From: an uncultured Clostridia bacterium
GTDB lineage: Bacteria; Bacillota; Clostridia; Christensenellales; CAG-138
NCBI GenBank assembly: GCA_947166925.1
Contig: CAMVGD010000018.1
Span: 1 to 32,343, forward strand
DNA: 32,343 bases
Direction of reading: 5' to 3'
The first letter of the stretch is position 1; the number at the start of each line of letters is the position of its first letter. The translations under genes were made by a program, and so were the position numbers. Shown one piece after another: positions 1-7,112 of the stretch. The notes beneath the pieces were generated by a model. It did not search any database. It was given only the letters and a program-made list of their open reading frames with translations, and was not told the origin of the DNA.

Positions 1-3
1 AGC

Positions 4-90
4 GCGCGATCTACCGCCGAAGCGAAGTGAAACGAAGCGGAGCATGGTACGCGCGATCTGCCGCTGTAATGAAGCGCAGCGGAATGGAAC
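4..90. repeat. Two imperfect tandem copies of a short GC-rich repeat
   Basis: Copy 1 (4-50) and copy 2 (51-90) both begin GCGCGATCT, a variable base, then CCGC, continue with AAGCG/GAAGCG-rich sequence and end near ATGG(T/A)AC. I see no gene here. This looks like the edge of a dispersed intergenic repeat cluster that extends left of the window. Confidence 0.5.
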
Positions 91-133
91 AGGGAGAAAA
101 CCGCACAGCGCGCGGTTTTCGACCATGTGAGAC

Positions 134-166
134 CATCCGGGTGTCACGACAAAGGAGTGACGGATG
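134..166. repeat. Bulged palindrome upstream of the AEC transporter
   Basis: CATCCG (134-139) and TCAC (144-147) pair with GTGA (157-160) and CGGATG (161-166), giving a bulged hairpin. There is no U tract. It is probably another dispersed palindromic repeat and not a terminator. The stretch 91-216 holds no other recognisable feature. Confidence 0.4.
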
Positions 167-216
167 AGGGGGTGCCGCGCATGGCGCAATATTCGCGCGG
201 AAGGCGTCGCGGATGG

Positions 217-245
217 TTGCAAAACGTGCCGGGATGCGGTACAAT
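217..245 (+). promoter_or_regulatory. Sigma-A type promoter for the AEC transporter
   Basis: TTGCAA (217-222), 17-bp spacer, TACAAT (240-245). Both boxes are close to consensus. The expected transcription start, about 7 nt after the -10 box, falls at 252-253, on the ATG at 253, so the transcript would be leaderless or nearly so. Confidence 0.6.
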
Positions 246-252
246 ATTGGGT

Positions 253-1188
253 ATGGAACAGTTTTGGACGTCTTTCAACATCGTCATCCCGCTCGTCATC
301 ATGATGGCGACCGGGATGCTCATCCGCAGGGTCGGGCTCGTCTCCGAGGACGCGTTCCGCATCATCAACCGCATCGTGTTCTACATCGGCATCCCGACGC
401 TCGTGTTTCACGCCGTCGTCACCGACACAACGACCGCGCGCTGGCAATACGCGCTGTGGGTCGCGGGAAGCGTGCTCGTCGCCTTCGTGCTCTCCCTGCT
501 GCTGGGCCGCGCGCTCACAAAGGACCCCGCAAAGCGCGGCACGCTTGCGCAGGCGGCGTACCGCAGTAACGACGGCATCTTCGGGCTTGCTGTCGCAACG
601 GCGCTTTTAGGCGAGGGCAACACCGGCACGATGGCGTTCACGCTCGTCATCTCCGCGACGCTGTTCGGCGTCACCGGCGTGCTCTGCTACGAGCTGAACC
701 GCGGCGGCAAGGTCAAACTCGGCAAGGTGCTTCTGAACACGATCAAAAACCCGGTCCTCATCGGCGGCGTGCTGGCGCTGATCGTGCGCTTTACGGGACT
801 GCAGCTTCCGTACGTCATTCTGAAGCCGATCGAGTATTTTAAGAGCATGTGCACGCCTCTGGGCTTTCTGGTCCTCGGCGGCGTGCTGTCGTTCAAGTCC
901 TTGAAGGAGGACTGGAAGCTCGTCACAGTCATCAGCGCGGTGAAGCTGATCGCCTTCCCCGTCGCGGTCTGCACGATCGCGTACTTTGTCGGCGGGCTCA
1001 GAGGTCCTGAGCTTGCCTCGATCTTCATCGTGTTCTCCGCGCCGACCGCAATGTCCTGCCTGCCGATGGCTTCTGAGCTCGGCGGCGACGTGAAGCTTTC
1101 CGGCGAGCTGATCGCGGTCACGACCGTGCTCTCGCTTCTGACCGTATTTCTCTATCTCACATTCTTCGGAGGGATCCTGACAGCATGA
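253..1188 (+). CDS. AEC (auxin efflux carrier) family transporter
   Basis: This 311-residue integral membrane protein has about ten hydrophobic segments. It carries features of the bacterial AEC/MdcF-like family: an N-terminal half with AAYRSNDGIFGLA (compare the family's R-N-x-x-G-phi-x-G) and a C-terminal half with SAPTAMSCLPMASELGGD. Family members export small organic anions or are auxin-carrier relatives; the substrate cannot be read from the sequence. The reading frame is open back to 127, but I start at ATG 253. The hydrophobic family N-terminus begins there, and a TTGCAA-N17-TACAAT promoter ends 8 nt before it. There is no Shine-Dalgarno site before 253. Its last codon overlaps the ATG of the AlaX gene (ATGA), implying translational coupling. 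Confidence 0.85.
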   Translation: MEQFWTSFNIVIPLVIMMATGMLIRRVGLVSEDAFRIINRIVFYIGIPTLVFHAVVTDTTTARWQYALWVAGSVLVAFVLSLLLGRALTKDPAKRGTLAQAAYRSNDGIFGLAVATALLGEGNTGTMAFTLVISATLFGVTGVLCYELNRGGKVKLGKVLLNTIKNPVLIGGVLALIVRFTGLQLPYVILKPIEYFKSMCTPLGFLVLGGVLSFKSLKEDWKLVTVISAVKLIAFPVAVCTIAYFVGGLRGPELASIFIVFSAPTAMSCLPMASELGGDVKLSGELIAVTTVLSLLTVFLYLTFFGGILTA

Positions 1189-2387
1189 CCGAACGGCTTT
1201 ATCTTCTTGACAGCATGACGTCCGCGTTCGACGCGGTCGTGACCGCCTGCGAACCCGCAAAAGGCGGATATCTTATCGAGCTTGACCGCAGCGCGTTCTT
1301 CCCGAACAAGGGCGGACAGCCCTGCGACGTCGGCACGATCGGCGACGCCGTCGTTTCCGACGTGAACGAACAGGGCGAGCGGCTTTTGCACCTTACGGAC
1401 CGCGCGATCCCCTTGGGCACGGCGGTGCATTGCGCGCTGGACTTTGCCCGGCGCTTCGACATCATGCAGCAGCACACCGGCGAGCACCTGCTCTCCTACT
1501 GCGCGTGGCACCTCTATGGCGCGCAGAACGTCGGCTTCCACTGCGCGCTCAGCTACGCGACGCTCGATCTCGACAAGCCGGTCTCGCACGAGGGGATCAC
1601 GGCGATCGAGAACCTCGCAAACCGCCTCGCCGCCGAAAATGCCGCGGTGACGGCGAAGATCTACGAAACCGAGCAGGACCTTGCCGGCATTCCGCTCCGC
1701 AAGCACGCGGAGGGGCTGACTGCGCCGATCCGCATCGTCACGATCGAGGGCAGCGACGCGTGCACCTGCTGCGCGCCGCACGTCAGGCGCACCGGTGAGA
1801 TCGGACAGCTGAAGATCGTCGAGGCGATCCCGTACAAGGGCGGCACGCGCTGTACCTTCCTATGCGGCATGCGGGCGCTTTCCCACGCGCAGCAGATGCA
1901 GGACACGGTGAGCGCGATCGCGCTCCGATTCTCCACCGCCCGCGACCAGGCGGAGGCGGCGGTGCAGAAGCAGGCGGAAGATCTGTCCAACGCAAAGCGC
2001 GAGCTGCGGCAGGCGTACGCCGCGCTCGACGAATACCTTGCAAAGGCGCTCAAGGCCGAATCCGAGGACGTGAAGGGCACGAAGCTGATCGTGAAGATCC
2101 TGCACGGCGTCGACGCAAAGCGGCTCCGCAATCTTGCGGGCGCGACGATGACGGACAAGGCGCTCTCCGTGCTGTTTTCGGACACGGGCGAACGCGTCTC
2201 GTACCTGCTCGCCTCGAACGGGATCAAAGCGGACATGGGCGTTCTCATCGCGGCGGTCAACACGGCGCTGAACGGCAACGGCGGCGGACGCGGCACGCTC
2301 GCGCAGGGCAGCGCGAAAACGCCCGCAGACTTGGCGGAAACGGTCGAAAGCCTGCGCACCTATTTCAGAAACGTGCTGCGCGGATAA
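1185..2387 (+). CDS. Alanyl-tRNA editing protein (AlaX-like) with DHHA1 tail
   Basis: A 400-residue trans-editing protein expected to hydrolyse mischarged Ser- or Gly-tRNA(Ala) in the cytosol. The zinc site of the AlaRS editing domain is visible: HTGEH (HxxxH, about residues 97-101) and CAPH in CTCCAPH (CxxxH, about residues 196-199). A coiled-coil stretch rich in Ala, Gln and Lys follows around 235-300. A DHHA1-type C-terminus ends with the glycine-rich GNGGGRGTLAQG motif, typical of full-length AlaX-L proteins. The start ATG at 1185 overlaps the stop of the AEC gene by 4 nt, with a GGAGGG sequence about 11 nt upstream. Pairing with an AEC transporter suggests co-transcription; I infer no functional link beyond that. 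Confidence 0.88.
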   Translation: MTERLYLLDSMTSAFDAVVTACEPAKGGYLIELDRSAFFPNKGGQPCDVGTIGDAVVSDVNEQGERLLHLTDRAIPLGTAVHCALDFARRFDIMQQHTGEHLLSYCAWHLYGAQNVGFHCALSYATLDLDKPVSHEGITAIENLANRLAAENAAVTAKIYETEQDLAGIPLRKHAEGLTAPIRIVTIEGSDACTCCAPHVRRTGEIGQLKIVEAIPYKGGTRCTFLCGMRALSHAQQMQDTVSAIALRFSTARDQAEAAVQKQAEDLSNAKRELRQAYAALDEYLAKALKAESEDVKGTKLIVKILHGVDAKRLRNLAGATMTDKALSVLFSDTGERVSYLLASNGIKADMGVLIAAVNTALNGNGGGRGTLAQGSAKTPADLAETVESLRTYFRNVLRG

Positions 2388-2388
2388 C

Positions 2389-2407
2389 GGACGTGCCATG
2401 CACGTCC
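2389..2407. repeat. Small palindrome just after the AlaX stop
   Basis: GGACGTG (2389-2395), loop CCATG, CACGTCC (2401-2407). This perfect 7-bp stem starts one base after the stop codon. It has no T run, so it is a weak terminator at best. It is more probably a dispersed palindromic repeat. Confidence 0.45.
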
Positions 2408-2426
2408 CTACATGGGCAAAGGAGCA

Positions 2427-2450
2427 TTTCGCGGGACGCCGGATGCGGCG
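2427..2450. repeat. 24-bp direct repeat, copy 1
   Basis: The 24 bases here recur identically at 3966-3989, flanking the lipoprotein/regulator pair. This copy also forms a hairpin: GGACGCC (2434-2440) with GGCGTCC (2447-2453). Confidence 0.7.
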
Positions 2451-2482
2451 TCCTCTGTTATTGTGACGAAAATCCCGGCATG

Positions 2483-2560
2483 TGTCATTCTGTGCGAAGC
2501 GAAGAATACTGACCCGTTTCCGTAAAGATTCTTCGTCGTCGCTGCCTCCTCAGAATGACA
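2483..2560. repeat. Palindromic MITE-like repeat with 10-bp terminal inverted repeats
   Basis: TGTCATTCTG (2483-2492) is the exact inverse of CAGAATGACA (2551-2560). Inner GAAGAAT and ATTCTTC also pair. The unit is 78 bp, non-coding, and resembles the TGTCATTCTG...GAAGAATCT palindromes I know as high-copy intergenic repeats in several bacterial genomes. Copy number here cannot be seen. Confidence 0.65.
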
Positions 2561-2633
2561 AATGCTGCTTGGTTCTTCTATCCTTTGATGCTTTTCGCTT
2601 TCTGTGCGGGAAAAGATATTTTATGAATACAAA

Positions 2634-2669
2634 AATAGCTTCTATGTTTCCTTGCACATAGAAGCTATT
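2634..2669 (-). terminator. Rho-independent terminator of the lipoprotein gene
   Basis: A perfect 13-bp stem, AATAGCTTCTATG (2634-2646) with CATAGAAGCTATT (2657-2669), has a 10-nt loop. Read on the minus strand it ends in a short T run (five A residues at 2631-2635 on the plus strand). It lies 16 nt past the stop codon of the 2685-3647 gene. The other bases of 2388-2684 hold only repeats. Confidence 0.8.
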
Positions 2670-2684
2670 CTGCTTATATCGATA

Positions 2685-3647
2685 TTATCCATTTAGTGAC
2701 AGATCGATCAACATTTTTTCGATTTCATTTGTAGTATCAAGATACAACTTCAGTTCTTCCGGTGAAAGATCATCCTCGCTAATCTCATCGAGCGCGATCA
2801 TTGCTTCCTCGTAATGCTGCATGTATTCCAGATACTTCATCAGCATTGATGCATCCGGAGATTTTGTGTATTTCTTGATAAAATCGCAGTATTCCTTAAA
2901 GAACGCACGGTATTCGTCCATTGCCTTCTGAAACTCCGGCCGGATTCCGGTCCTCGTCTTTTGCGTCGATGTGGGTTTCGGCGTGGGCTTCGGCGTAGCC
3001 GTCGGTGTCGCTGTAATGGATGGATCAACTTTAATGGAGCGGATGATCTTTTTCGCATCAGAGGTGTAATCAAGCGGGCTGCTTATTTTTTGTATAAATA
3101 TAACCGTGATAAGGGTTTCCGATTTCTTATCAAATGCATGTGATATCACAAACGAAAGGGGTGTTCCTCCAGTAGAACCTTTTCCATATCTTGTTTTACC
3201 TGAAAACCCTCCTATCTTGGTCGTATCTTCCGATACGATCCGTACATTGTCGATTGTTTCCGTCAGTTTATCGGATATAGCATCCATACCCGCAAAGTAT
3301 TCTTCCTGCGTGCATGCTAACGGAGACAAACCGATTATAATTGCAGCATCCGCATCCGTTTTTGCTGTCGAAAATTTGAGATAGTCCCCAGCGCCTTCTC
3401 TTTCATAATAATATGCCGGAATCTGGAACGAATAAGCGCCTACTTGATAAACGCGGTTCGTCTTTTCATCGAAGCCGTTTTTTTCGTTGTTTGGTTCCTG
3501 CGTGATTTCAACTGTGCGCTCGGTGGCTTTTGGCGTTTTCTTTGTTTCACTTGTTTCAAGAAACGCCTTTGGTATGCTTATACACATGCACGCCGAAAAC
3601 GACAGCATGAGAAGCAAACTGAAAAAAATAACTAATAACCGTTTCAT
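2685..3647 (-). CDS. Lipoprotein with DUF6591-like C-terminal domain
   Basis: A 320-residue predicted lipoprotein. The N-terminus has a signal segment ending LSFSAC, with lipidation expected at Cys20, followed by a Lys/Thr/Glu-rich spacer. Residues ~65-210 form a mixed alpha/beta extracellular domain. A Thr/Pro linker (repeats of TPTATPKPTPKPT, about 213-230) leads to a helical C-terminal domain starting IRPEFQKAMDEY, which resembles the DUF6591 family from memory. A GGAGGG site lies 4 nt before the ATG. GC content is visibly lower than in the flanking genes, suggesting acquisition. It has a good promoter at 3683-3711 and its own terminator. The function is unknown. Confidence 0.75.
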   Translation of the reverse strand: MKRLLVIFFSLLLMLSFSACMCISIPKAFLETSETKKTPKATERTVEITQEPNNEKNGFDEKTNRVYQVGAYSFQIPAYYYEREGAGDYLKFSTAKTDADAAIIIGLSPLACTQEEYFAGMDAISDKLTETIDNVRIVSEDTTKIGGFSGKTRYGKGSTGGTPLSFVISHAFDKKSETLITVIFIQKISSPLDYTSDAKKIIRSIKVDPSITATPTATPKPTPKPTSTQKTRTGIRPEFQKAMDEYRAFFKEYCDFIKKYTKSPDASMLMKYLEYMQHYEEAMIALDEISEDDLSPEELKLYLDTTNEIEKMLIDLSLNG

Positions 3648-3661
3648 ATGTCCCTCCTGTT

Positions 3662-3693
3662 TATGTTATTTTGTTAACATAAAATATAACATA
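3662..3693. promoter_or_regulatory. Cluster of TAACATA half-sites, candidate operator
   Basis: Three copies of the same 7-mer occur: inverted TATGTTA (3662-3668), then TAACATA (3675-3681) and TAACATA (3687-3693). The second and third are spaced 12 bp start to start and surround the -10 box of the lipoprotein promoter. Such short spaced repeats suit a ribbon-helix-helix dimer, and a gene for one starts at 3738. The binding is inferred. Confidence 0.5.
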
Positions 3694-3711
3694 TCCATTG
3701 TTTTTCTGCAA
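3683..3711 (-). promoter_or_regulatory. Promoter of the lipoprotein gene
   Basis: On the minus strand: TTGCAG (3711-3706), 17-bp spacer, TATATT (3688-3683). The predicted start lies near 3676, leaving a leader of about 28 nt with GGAGGG before the ATG at 3647. Confidence 0.65.
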
Positions 3712-3737
3712 TACTAAATTATTGTTAAGGAGATACT

Positions 3738-3938
3738 ATGGATATGGAAAAACTGATTTTACAGCCAAAACGTCCAAAAGGAGAAGATGGTTTCAAGATC
3801 TTCTCCATCCGCATACCGGATGAACTGGTCGAAAAAATCAACGACCTTGCCGCTAAATCGAATTACAGCCGCAATGAATTGATCGGCAAGCTTCTAGAAT
3901 TTGCCGTAGAACGGTGCGACATCGAGGAAAACAAATAG
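3738..3938 (+). CDS. Small ribbon-helix-helix (CopG/Arc-like) DNA-binding protein
   Basis: A 66-residue protein containing a ribbon-helix-helix pattern. A beta-strand FKIFSIRIPDELVEKI (about 20-35) is followed by a helix, the turn SNYSRNELI, and a second helix LLEFAVERC. AAGGAG lies 5 nt before ATG 3738; an internal ATG at 3744 is an alternative start. It is divergent from the lipoprotein gene, with 90 bp between them holding repeated TAACATA sites, so it probably regulates itself and/or that lipoprotein. It could instead be an orphan antitoxin, but no toxin gene is next to it. GC content is low, like its neighbour. Confidence 0.75.
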   Translation: MDMEKLILQPKRPKGEDGFKIFSIRIPDELVEKINDLAAKSNYSRNELIGKLLEFAVERCDIEENK

Positions 3939-3965
3939 CGCTTCCATTGTCATTATAGACACCTT

Positions 3966-3989
3966 TTTCGCGGGACGCCGGATGCGGCG
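3966..3989. repeat. 24-bp direct repeat, copy 2
   Basis: Identical to 2427-2450. In this copy the right arm of the hairpin is lost (GGCGCCG in place of GGCGTCC). The two copies bracket the AT-richer lipoprotein/regulator pair. Confidence 0.7.
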
Positions 3990-4000
3990 CCGCGGAGCAC

Positions 4001-4025
4001 AGGCGGGTCAAAAGCCCGCCTTTTT
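4001..4025 (+). terminator. Rho-independent terminator downstream of the small regulator
   Basis: AGGCGGG (4001-4007), loop TCAAAAG, CCCGCCT (4015-4021), followed by four more T residues. This is a typical intrinsic terminator reading rightward, 62 nt after the regulator stop. The bases from 4026 to 4148 form the leader and promoter zone of the NlpC/P60 gene. Confidence 0.8.
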
Positions 4026-4148
4026 CCATTTATTTCCGACGATTTTCACACAACTGTTGCGTTTTGTTCATAAATACGGCACACTTTGCTTGCATTCACG
4101 CGCTATACTGTCAGTATCCGAGAGTATACAGCAAAGGAGCGTCAGCCG

Positions 4149-5864
4149 ATGAAACGACCGATCCAACCGAAGCGCCTGCACGTTCTGTGCGCCTTTGCGG
4201 CAGTCTTTGCGCTGCTGCTGATCGGCTGCGCGGCGACGGCGGCGCATATTCCGGAGGCGGAGATCCCGGCGGACGACGTCGTCTTTGAAGCGCCCCCGAC
4301 GCCCGAACAGGCGCTTGTTACGCCCGATCCCGCGCTGATTACGCCGGAGCCGTCGCTTGCTCCGACGCCGACCCCCTCTCCTACCCCCACCCCCTCGCCC
4401 ACGCCGACGCCCTCGCGCCATCCGCTGCACGGCGACACGCTGCTGCCCGGCGACGAGGAGCCGATCGTTCTGGACGTCCAGATCCGGCTGATGGAGCTCT
4501 GCTACCTCGATTTCGAGCAGCCCGACGACGAATACTCCGACGGTACCGCGGACGCGATCCGCGCGTTTCAGGTGCGAAACGGACTGCACGCGAACGGTCT
4601 GTGCGACGCCGAGACCTTTGAAAAGCTGTTCTCCGACGACGCGCTGACCTACGCGATGGTGAAGGGCTCGACCGGCGACGACGTAGAGCTTGCGAAGGAG
4701 CGATTGATCGAGCTCGGCTACCTCGACGGCGTGCCGTTCGGCGAATACGACGAGCAGACCGAGGCCGCGGTGCGCAGGTTCCGGCAGAAAAACCACCTGA
4801 AGGACGACGTCATCATCGACAACGACGCGTTCGAGGTGCTGCTCGGCGAGGACACGGTCTCCAATTTCTACGCGATCGGCGATCACGACGAGATCATCGA
4901 AACGTATCAGCAGAGCCTGTACGCGCTCGGCTATCTCACGTACCTGCCGGACGGCGTGTTCGGCAGGCAGACGCAGAACGCGGTCCGGCGCTTCCAGGAG
5001 GAGAACGGTCTCGTGGTGGACGGCTGTCTCGGCAAAAGCACCGTCGACCTTCTGAAAAGCGGCGACGCCGCGCCGTTCGTCTTTACCGTCGGCGCGGAGG
5101 GCGCGGACGTGGAACGCATTCAGCAGCGGCTCGCGCATTTCGGATATCTTTCTTCGTCGCAGGTCACCGGCTATTACGGCGACAAGACCGCGGCGGCGGT
5201 CAAATCGTTCCAGAAGCGCAACAAGCTGAACGCCGACGGCGCGGTCGGCTTCGATACGATGCAGCTGCTTCTCAGCGAGGACGCGAAAGCGGCTCCTGCC
5301 ACGCCGAAGCCCGCTACGCCGAAGCCCACGAAGAAGCCTTCCGCAACAAAGACGCCCGGCGCGACGCAGAAGCCCGGCACGACACCGAAGCCGACAAAGA
5401 AGCCGACCGAAAAGCCGACCGAACGTCCCGACGAGGGCGATACCGGCTCCGGCGGCAGCACGATCGACTACGGAGACGGCGTCGAGGCGTTCATCCAAAC
5501 TGCCGAATCCCGGCTCGGCTGCAAATACGTGCGCGGCGCGAAGGGTCCCGACAAGTTCGACTGCTCCGGGTTCGTGTACTGGTGTCTCAACAAGTCCGGC
5601 GTAAAGCAAAGCTACATGACGAGCATCGCGTGGCGCAGCTGCTCGAAGTACAAGCGCATCACGTCGATGAGCGATCTCCGGCGCGGGGACGTGCTGGTGT
5701 TCAAGGGCAAGTCCATGAAGACCGGTCACGTCGGCATCTACCTCGGCGGCGGCAAAATGATCGACGCGTCCTCCTCGAAGGGCAAAGTCCGCATCACGGA
5801 CAACGTGCTGCACAGCACCTACTGGAAGGAGCACTTCCTGATGGCGTACCGCATCTGGGACTGA
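4149..5864 (+). CDS. Lipid-anchored NlpC/P60 peptidoglycan hydrolase with four PG-binding repeats
   Basis: A 571-residue exported cell-wall endopeptidase, expected to cut peptide bonds in peptidoglycan stems. Order of parts: signal peptide with lipobox LIGC (Cys27); Thr/Pro/Ser linker (about 65-90); four PG_binding_1-type repeats (about 100-375), each with LGYL/LCYL...AVRRFQ.. patterns; Lys/Thr/Pro linker (about 380-435); NlpC/P60 domain (about 440-571). Catalytic Cys472 lies in DCSGF and His527 in TGHVGIY. The usual third residue, often His, is Asp539 (MIDAS). I start at 4149, where AAAGGAG sits 9 nt upstream; an in-frame ATG at 4086 lacks this. A TATACT -10-like box lies at 4104-4109 without a clear -35. 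A role in cell division or daughter-cell separation is inference. Confidence 0.9.
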   Translation: MKRPIQPKRLHVLCAFAAVFALLLIGCAATAAHIPEAEIPADDVVFEAPPTPEQALVTPDPALITPEPSLAPTPTPSPTPTPSPTPTPSRHPLHGDTLLPGDEEPIVLDVQIRLMELCYLDFEQPDDEYSDGTADAIRAFQVRNGLHANGLCDAETFEKLFSDDALTYAMVKGSTGDDVELAKERLIELGYLDGVPFGEYDEQTEAAVRRFRQKNHLKDDVIIDNDAFEVLLGEDTVSNFYAIGDHDEIIETYQQSLYALGYLTYLPDGVFGRQTQNAVRRFQEENGLVVDGCLGKSTVDLLKSGDAAPFVFTVGAEGADVERIQQRLAHFGYLSSSQVTGYYGDKTAAAVKSFQKRNKLNADGAVGFDTMQLLLSEDAKAAPATPKPATPKPTKKPSATKTPGATQKPGTTPKPTKKPTEKPTERPDEGDTGSGGSTIDYGDGVEAFIQTAESRLGCKYVRGAKGPDKFDCSGFVYWCLNKSGVKQSYMTSIAWRSCSKYKRITSMSDLRRGDVLVFKGKSMKTGHVGIYLGGGKMIDASSSKGKVRITDNVLHSTYWKEHFLMAYRIWD

Positions 5865-5927
5865 CGCCGAAAAGCGCCCGGTCCCGTCCGCGGTGAAAAT
5901 GACACAAAAATGACACAACGGTTTTGC

Positions 5928-5955
5928 TTGTCTTTCCGGAAAAATGTGGTATACT
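5928..5955 (+). promoter_or_regulatory. Promoter of the small charged protein
   Basis: TTGTCT (5928-5933), 16-bp spacer, TATACT (5950-5955). The TGG just before the -10 box makes it an extended -10. It lies 25 nt before the ATG at 5980. Confidence 0.6.
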
Positions 5956-5979
5956 GAAGAAAAAAGGAGAGATGCGCAT

Positions 5980-6174
5980 ATGCCGACGCTGAAGGACAAC
6001 TGGAAAAAGGTCGGGGACGACCTTACGGAGCTTGGGAAGGATCTCGGCAAGACCATTGTGAAGACCGTCAAATCCGGAGCGAAGGCCGTCTCGGACTGGG
6101 CGGACAAGGACGACGAACCGGCGGAAAAGCCGAAGGAAGACGTCGCGGCCGAGCCCGGGGAGCAAAAAGAATAA
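5980..6174 (+). CDS. Small highly charged amphipathic protein, unknown function
   Basis: A 64-residue cytosolic protein with no signal or membrane segment. Residues 1-42 form a predicted amphipathic helix with repeated Leu/Val/Ile spacing (DLTELGKDLGKTIVKTVKSG). Residues 45-64 are Asp/Glu/Lys/Pro-rich and probably disordered. The start is ATG 5980, with AAAGGAGA ending 9 nt upstream; the in-frame ATG at 5944 lies before the -10 box and is excluded. It has its own promoter and terminator, so it is a monocistronic unit convergent with the capsid cassette. I do not recognise the family. A membrane- or DNA-associated stress protein would fit the composition, but this is a guess. Confidence 0.65.
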   Translation: MPTLKDNWKKVGDDLTELGKDLGKTIVKTVKSGAKAVSDWADKDDEPAEKPKEDVAAEPGEQKE

Positions 6175-6184
6175 CCGAATAGCA

Positions 6185-6215
6185 AAAGCCGCTCGTTGGA
6201 GCGGCTTTGTTTTTT
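6185..6215 (+). terminator. Strong terminator between the small protein gene and the capsid cassette
   Basis: A perfect 10-bp stem, AAAGCCGCTC (6185-6194) with GAGCGGCTTT (6199-6208), has a GTTG loop and is followed by G and a run of T. It ends the 5980-6174 gene. On the minus strand the same hairpin is followed by TTTTGCTATT, so it may act as a weaker bidirectional end for the cassette arriving from the right. Confidence 0.85.
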
Positions 6216-6223
6216 GTCGAAGC

Positions 6224-7108
6224 TTATGCGCCGGGGAACTGCTGCATGAGCTTTTTGTAATCGTCCGCGCTGAGGCTCCAGAGGATCTCGCTGCGCAGCG
6301 TCAGATACTTCGGATCGGAACTGTCGTAAAGCCGTTTGCGTTCCTGCGGAGACATCCGGACGATCAGATTTGCGATCGTGCGGTAGTCCGACTTCGGCTT
6401 GTCCTTCCCCGCGTCCAGCAGCAGCGAAAGCATGGTCTCCTCCGCCTCCTCCGCCGCTCCGCTGCCCGAAGACGCGCCGGCGTGCCCGCCGCCCGAGCCG
6501 TACGCCGCGCCGGAGAGGAACGCCTTGTACAGCGCCTGCGCGGCGCTCATCGCCTGCTCGCGGGAACGATTGATCTGTTCCGCGTTGAATTCGTCGACTT
6601 CGATCTTCTTTTCCTGCTGCTCCTTCATCGCGTCAAAGAGATGTCCCGCAAGCTCGGAGGCATAGCTGCTTTCGAGTGTGCTGACGTCGCGCGCTTCGCC
6701 GCGGTACTGACGCTCCTTGACGTCCGAAAGATAGGTGCTGGTTCCCATTCCGCGCGACCACGCGTCCGCGTCCAGCTCGGCGTTGATCTGTTCCGTCCGC
6801 TCGCGGCGGTTCCGGATCGCCTGCTCGTACGCAGGTCGGAGCCAGTTTCGGATCGTTTCGGAGAGCACGCTCTCGTCCAGCGGCGTAAACTCCACCGTTT
6901 CGGGAATATAGTGACGCAGCATCGCCGAGAACAGCGCCTCGAACGACGGAATGTCCGGCGCCGTCCCGCCCGCTTGTCCTCCTCCGCCGCCGGACGAGTG
7001 TCCGGGGATCTGCGGTTTCTGCGGCTCCTGCGGCTTCGGCGGCTTCGGCGGCTTCGGCGTATCGATGTCGATCGGCGGCGTCAATGGTTTGATGGGTAGT
7101 TTGATCAT
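6224..7108 (-). CDS. Last protein of the capsid cassette, Pro-rich N-terminus and helical body
   Basis: 294 residues, no recognised family. The N-terminus (about 5-50) is Pro/Lys-rich (PKPPKPPKPQEPQKPQ), followed by a Gly/Ser linker (HSSGGGGGQAGG). The remainder is helical, with charged segments (RNRRERTEQINAEL; EQQEKKIEVDEFNAEQ), another Gly/Ser break near 205-220, and a C-terminal helical domain. I begin at ATG 7108, where AAGGAG lies 9 nt upstream; it is 4 nt after the previous stop. In podoviruses this position often holds internal/ejection or tail-tip proteins, so a virion role is plausible but only by position. There is no transmembrane segment and no enzymatic motif. Confidence 0.6.
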   Translation of the reverse strand: MIKLPIKPLTPPIDIDTPKPPKPPKPQEPQKPQIPGHSSGGGGGQAGGTAPDIPSFEALFSAMLRHYIPETVEFTPLDESVLSETIRNWLRPAYEQAIRNRRERTEQINAELDADAWSRGMGTSTYLSDVKERQYRGEARDVSTLESSYASELAGHLFDAMKEQQEKKIEVDEFNAEQINRSREQAMSAAQALYKAFLSGAAYGSGGGHAGASSGSGAAEEAEETMLSLLLDAGKDKPKSDYRTIANLIVRMSPQERKRLYDSSDPKYLTLRSEILWSLSADDYKKLMQQFPGA

Positions 7109-7112
7109 TCTC

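Noticed and set aside
127-252. Longer N-terminus for the AEC transporter (ATG 127 or ATG 181)
   Set aside because: ATG 181 has a GAGGGGG 8 nt upstream, but the added residues are Arg/Gly-rich and unlike the family, and the promoter at 217-245 would lie inside the coding region.
4149-5864. NlpC/P60 protein as the endolysin of the capsid cassette
   Set aside because: It has a lipoprotein signal and Thr/Pro linkers typical of host wall enzymes, lies on the opposite strand and is separated by another gene and a terminator. A phage role is unlikely but not excluded.
4068-6185. Minus-strand open frame of 705 codons opposite the NlpC/P60 gene
   Set aside because: Arg/Gly-rich shadow with no family features; the plus strand encodes a clear hydrolase.
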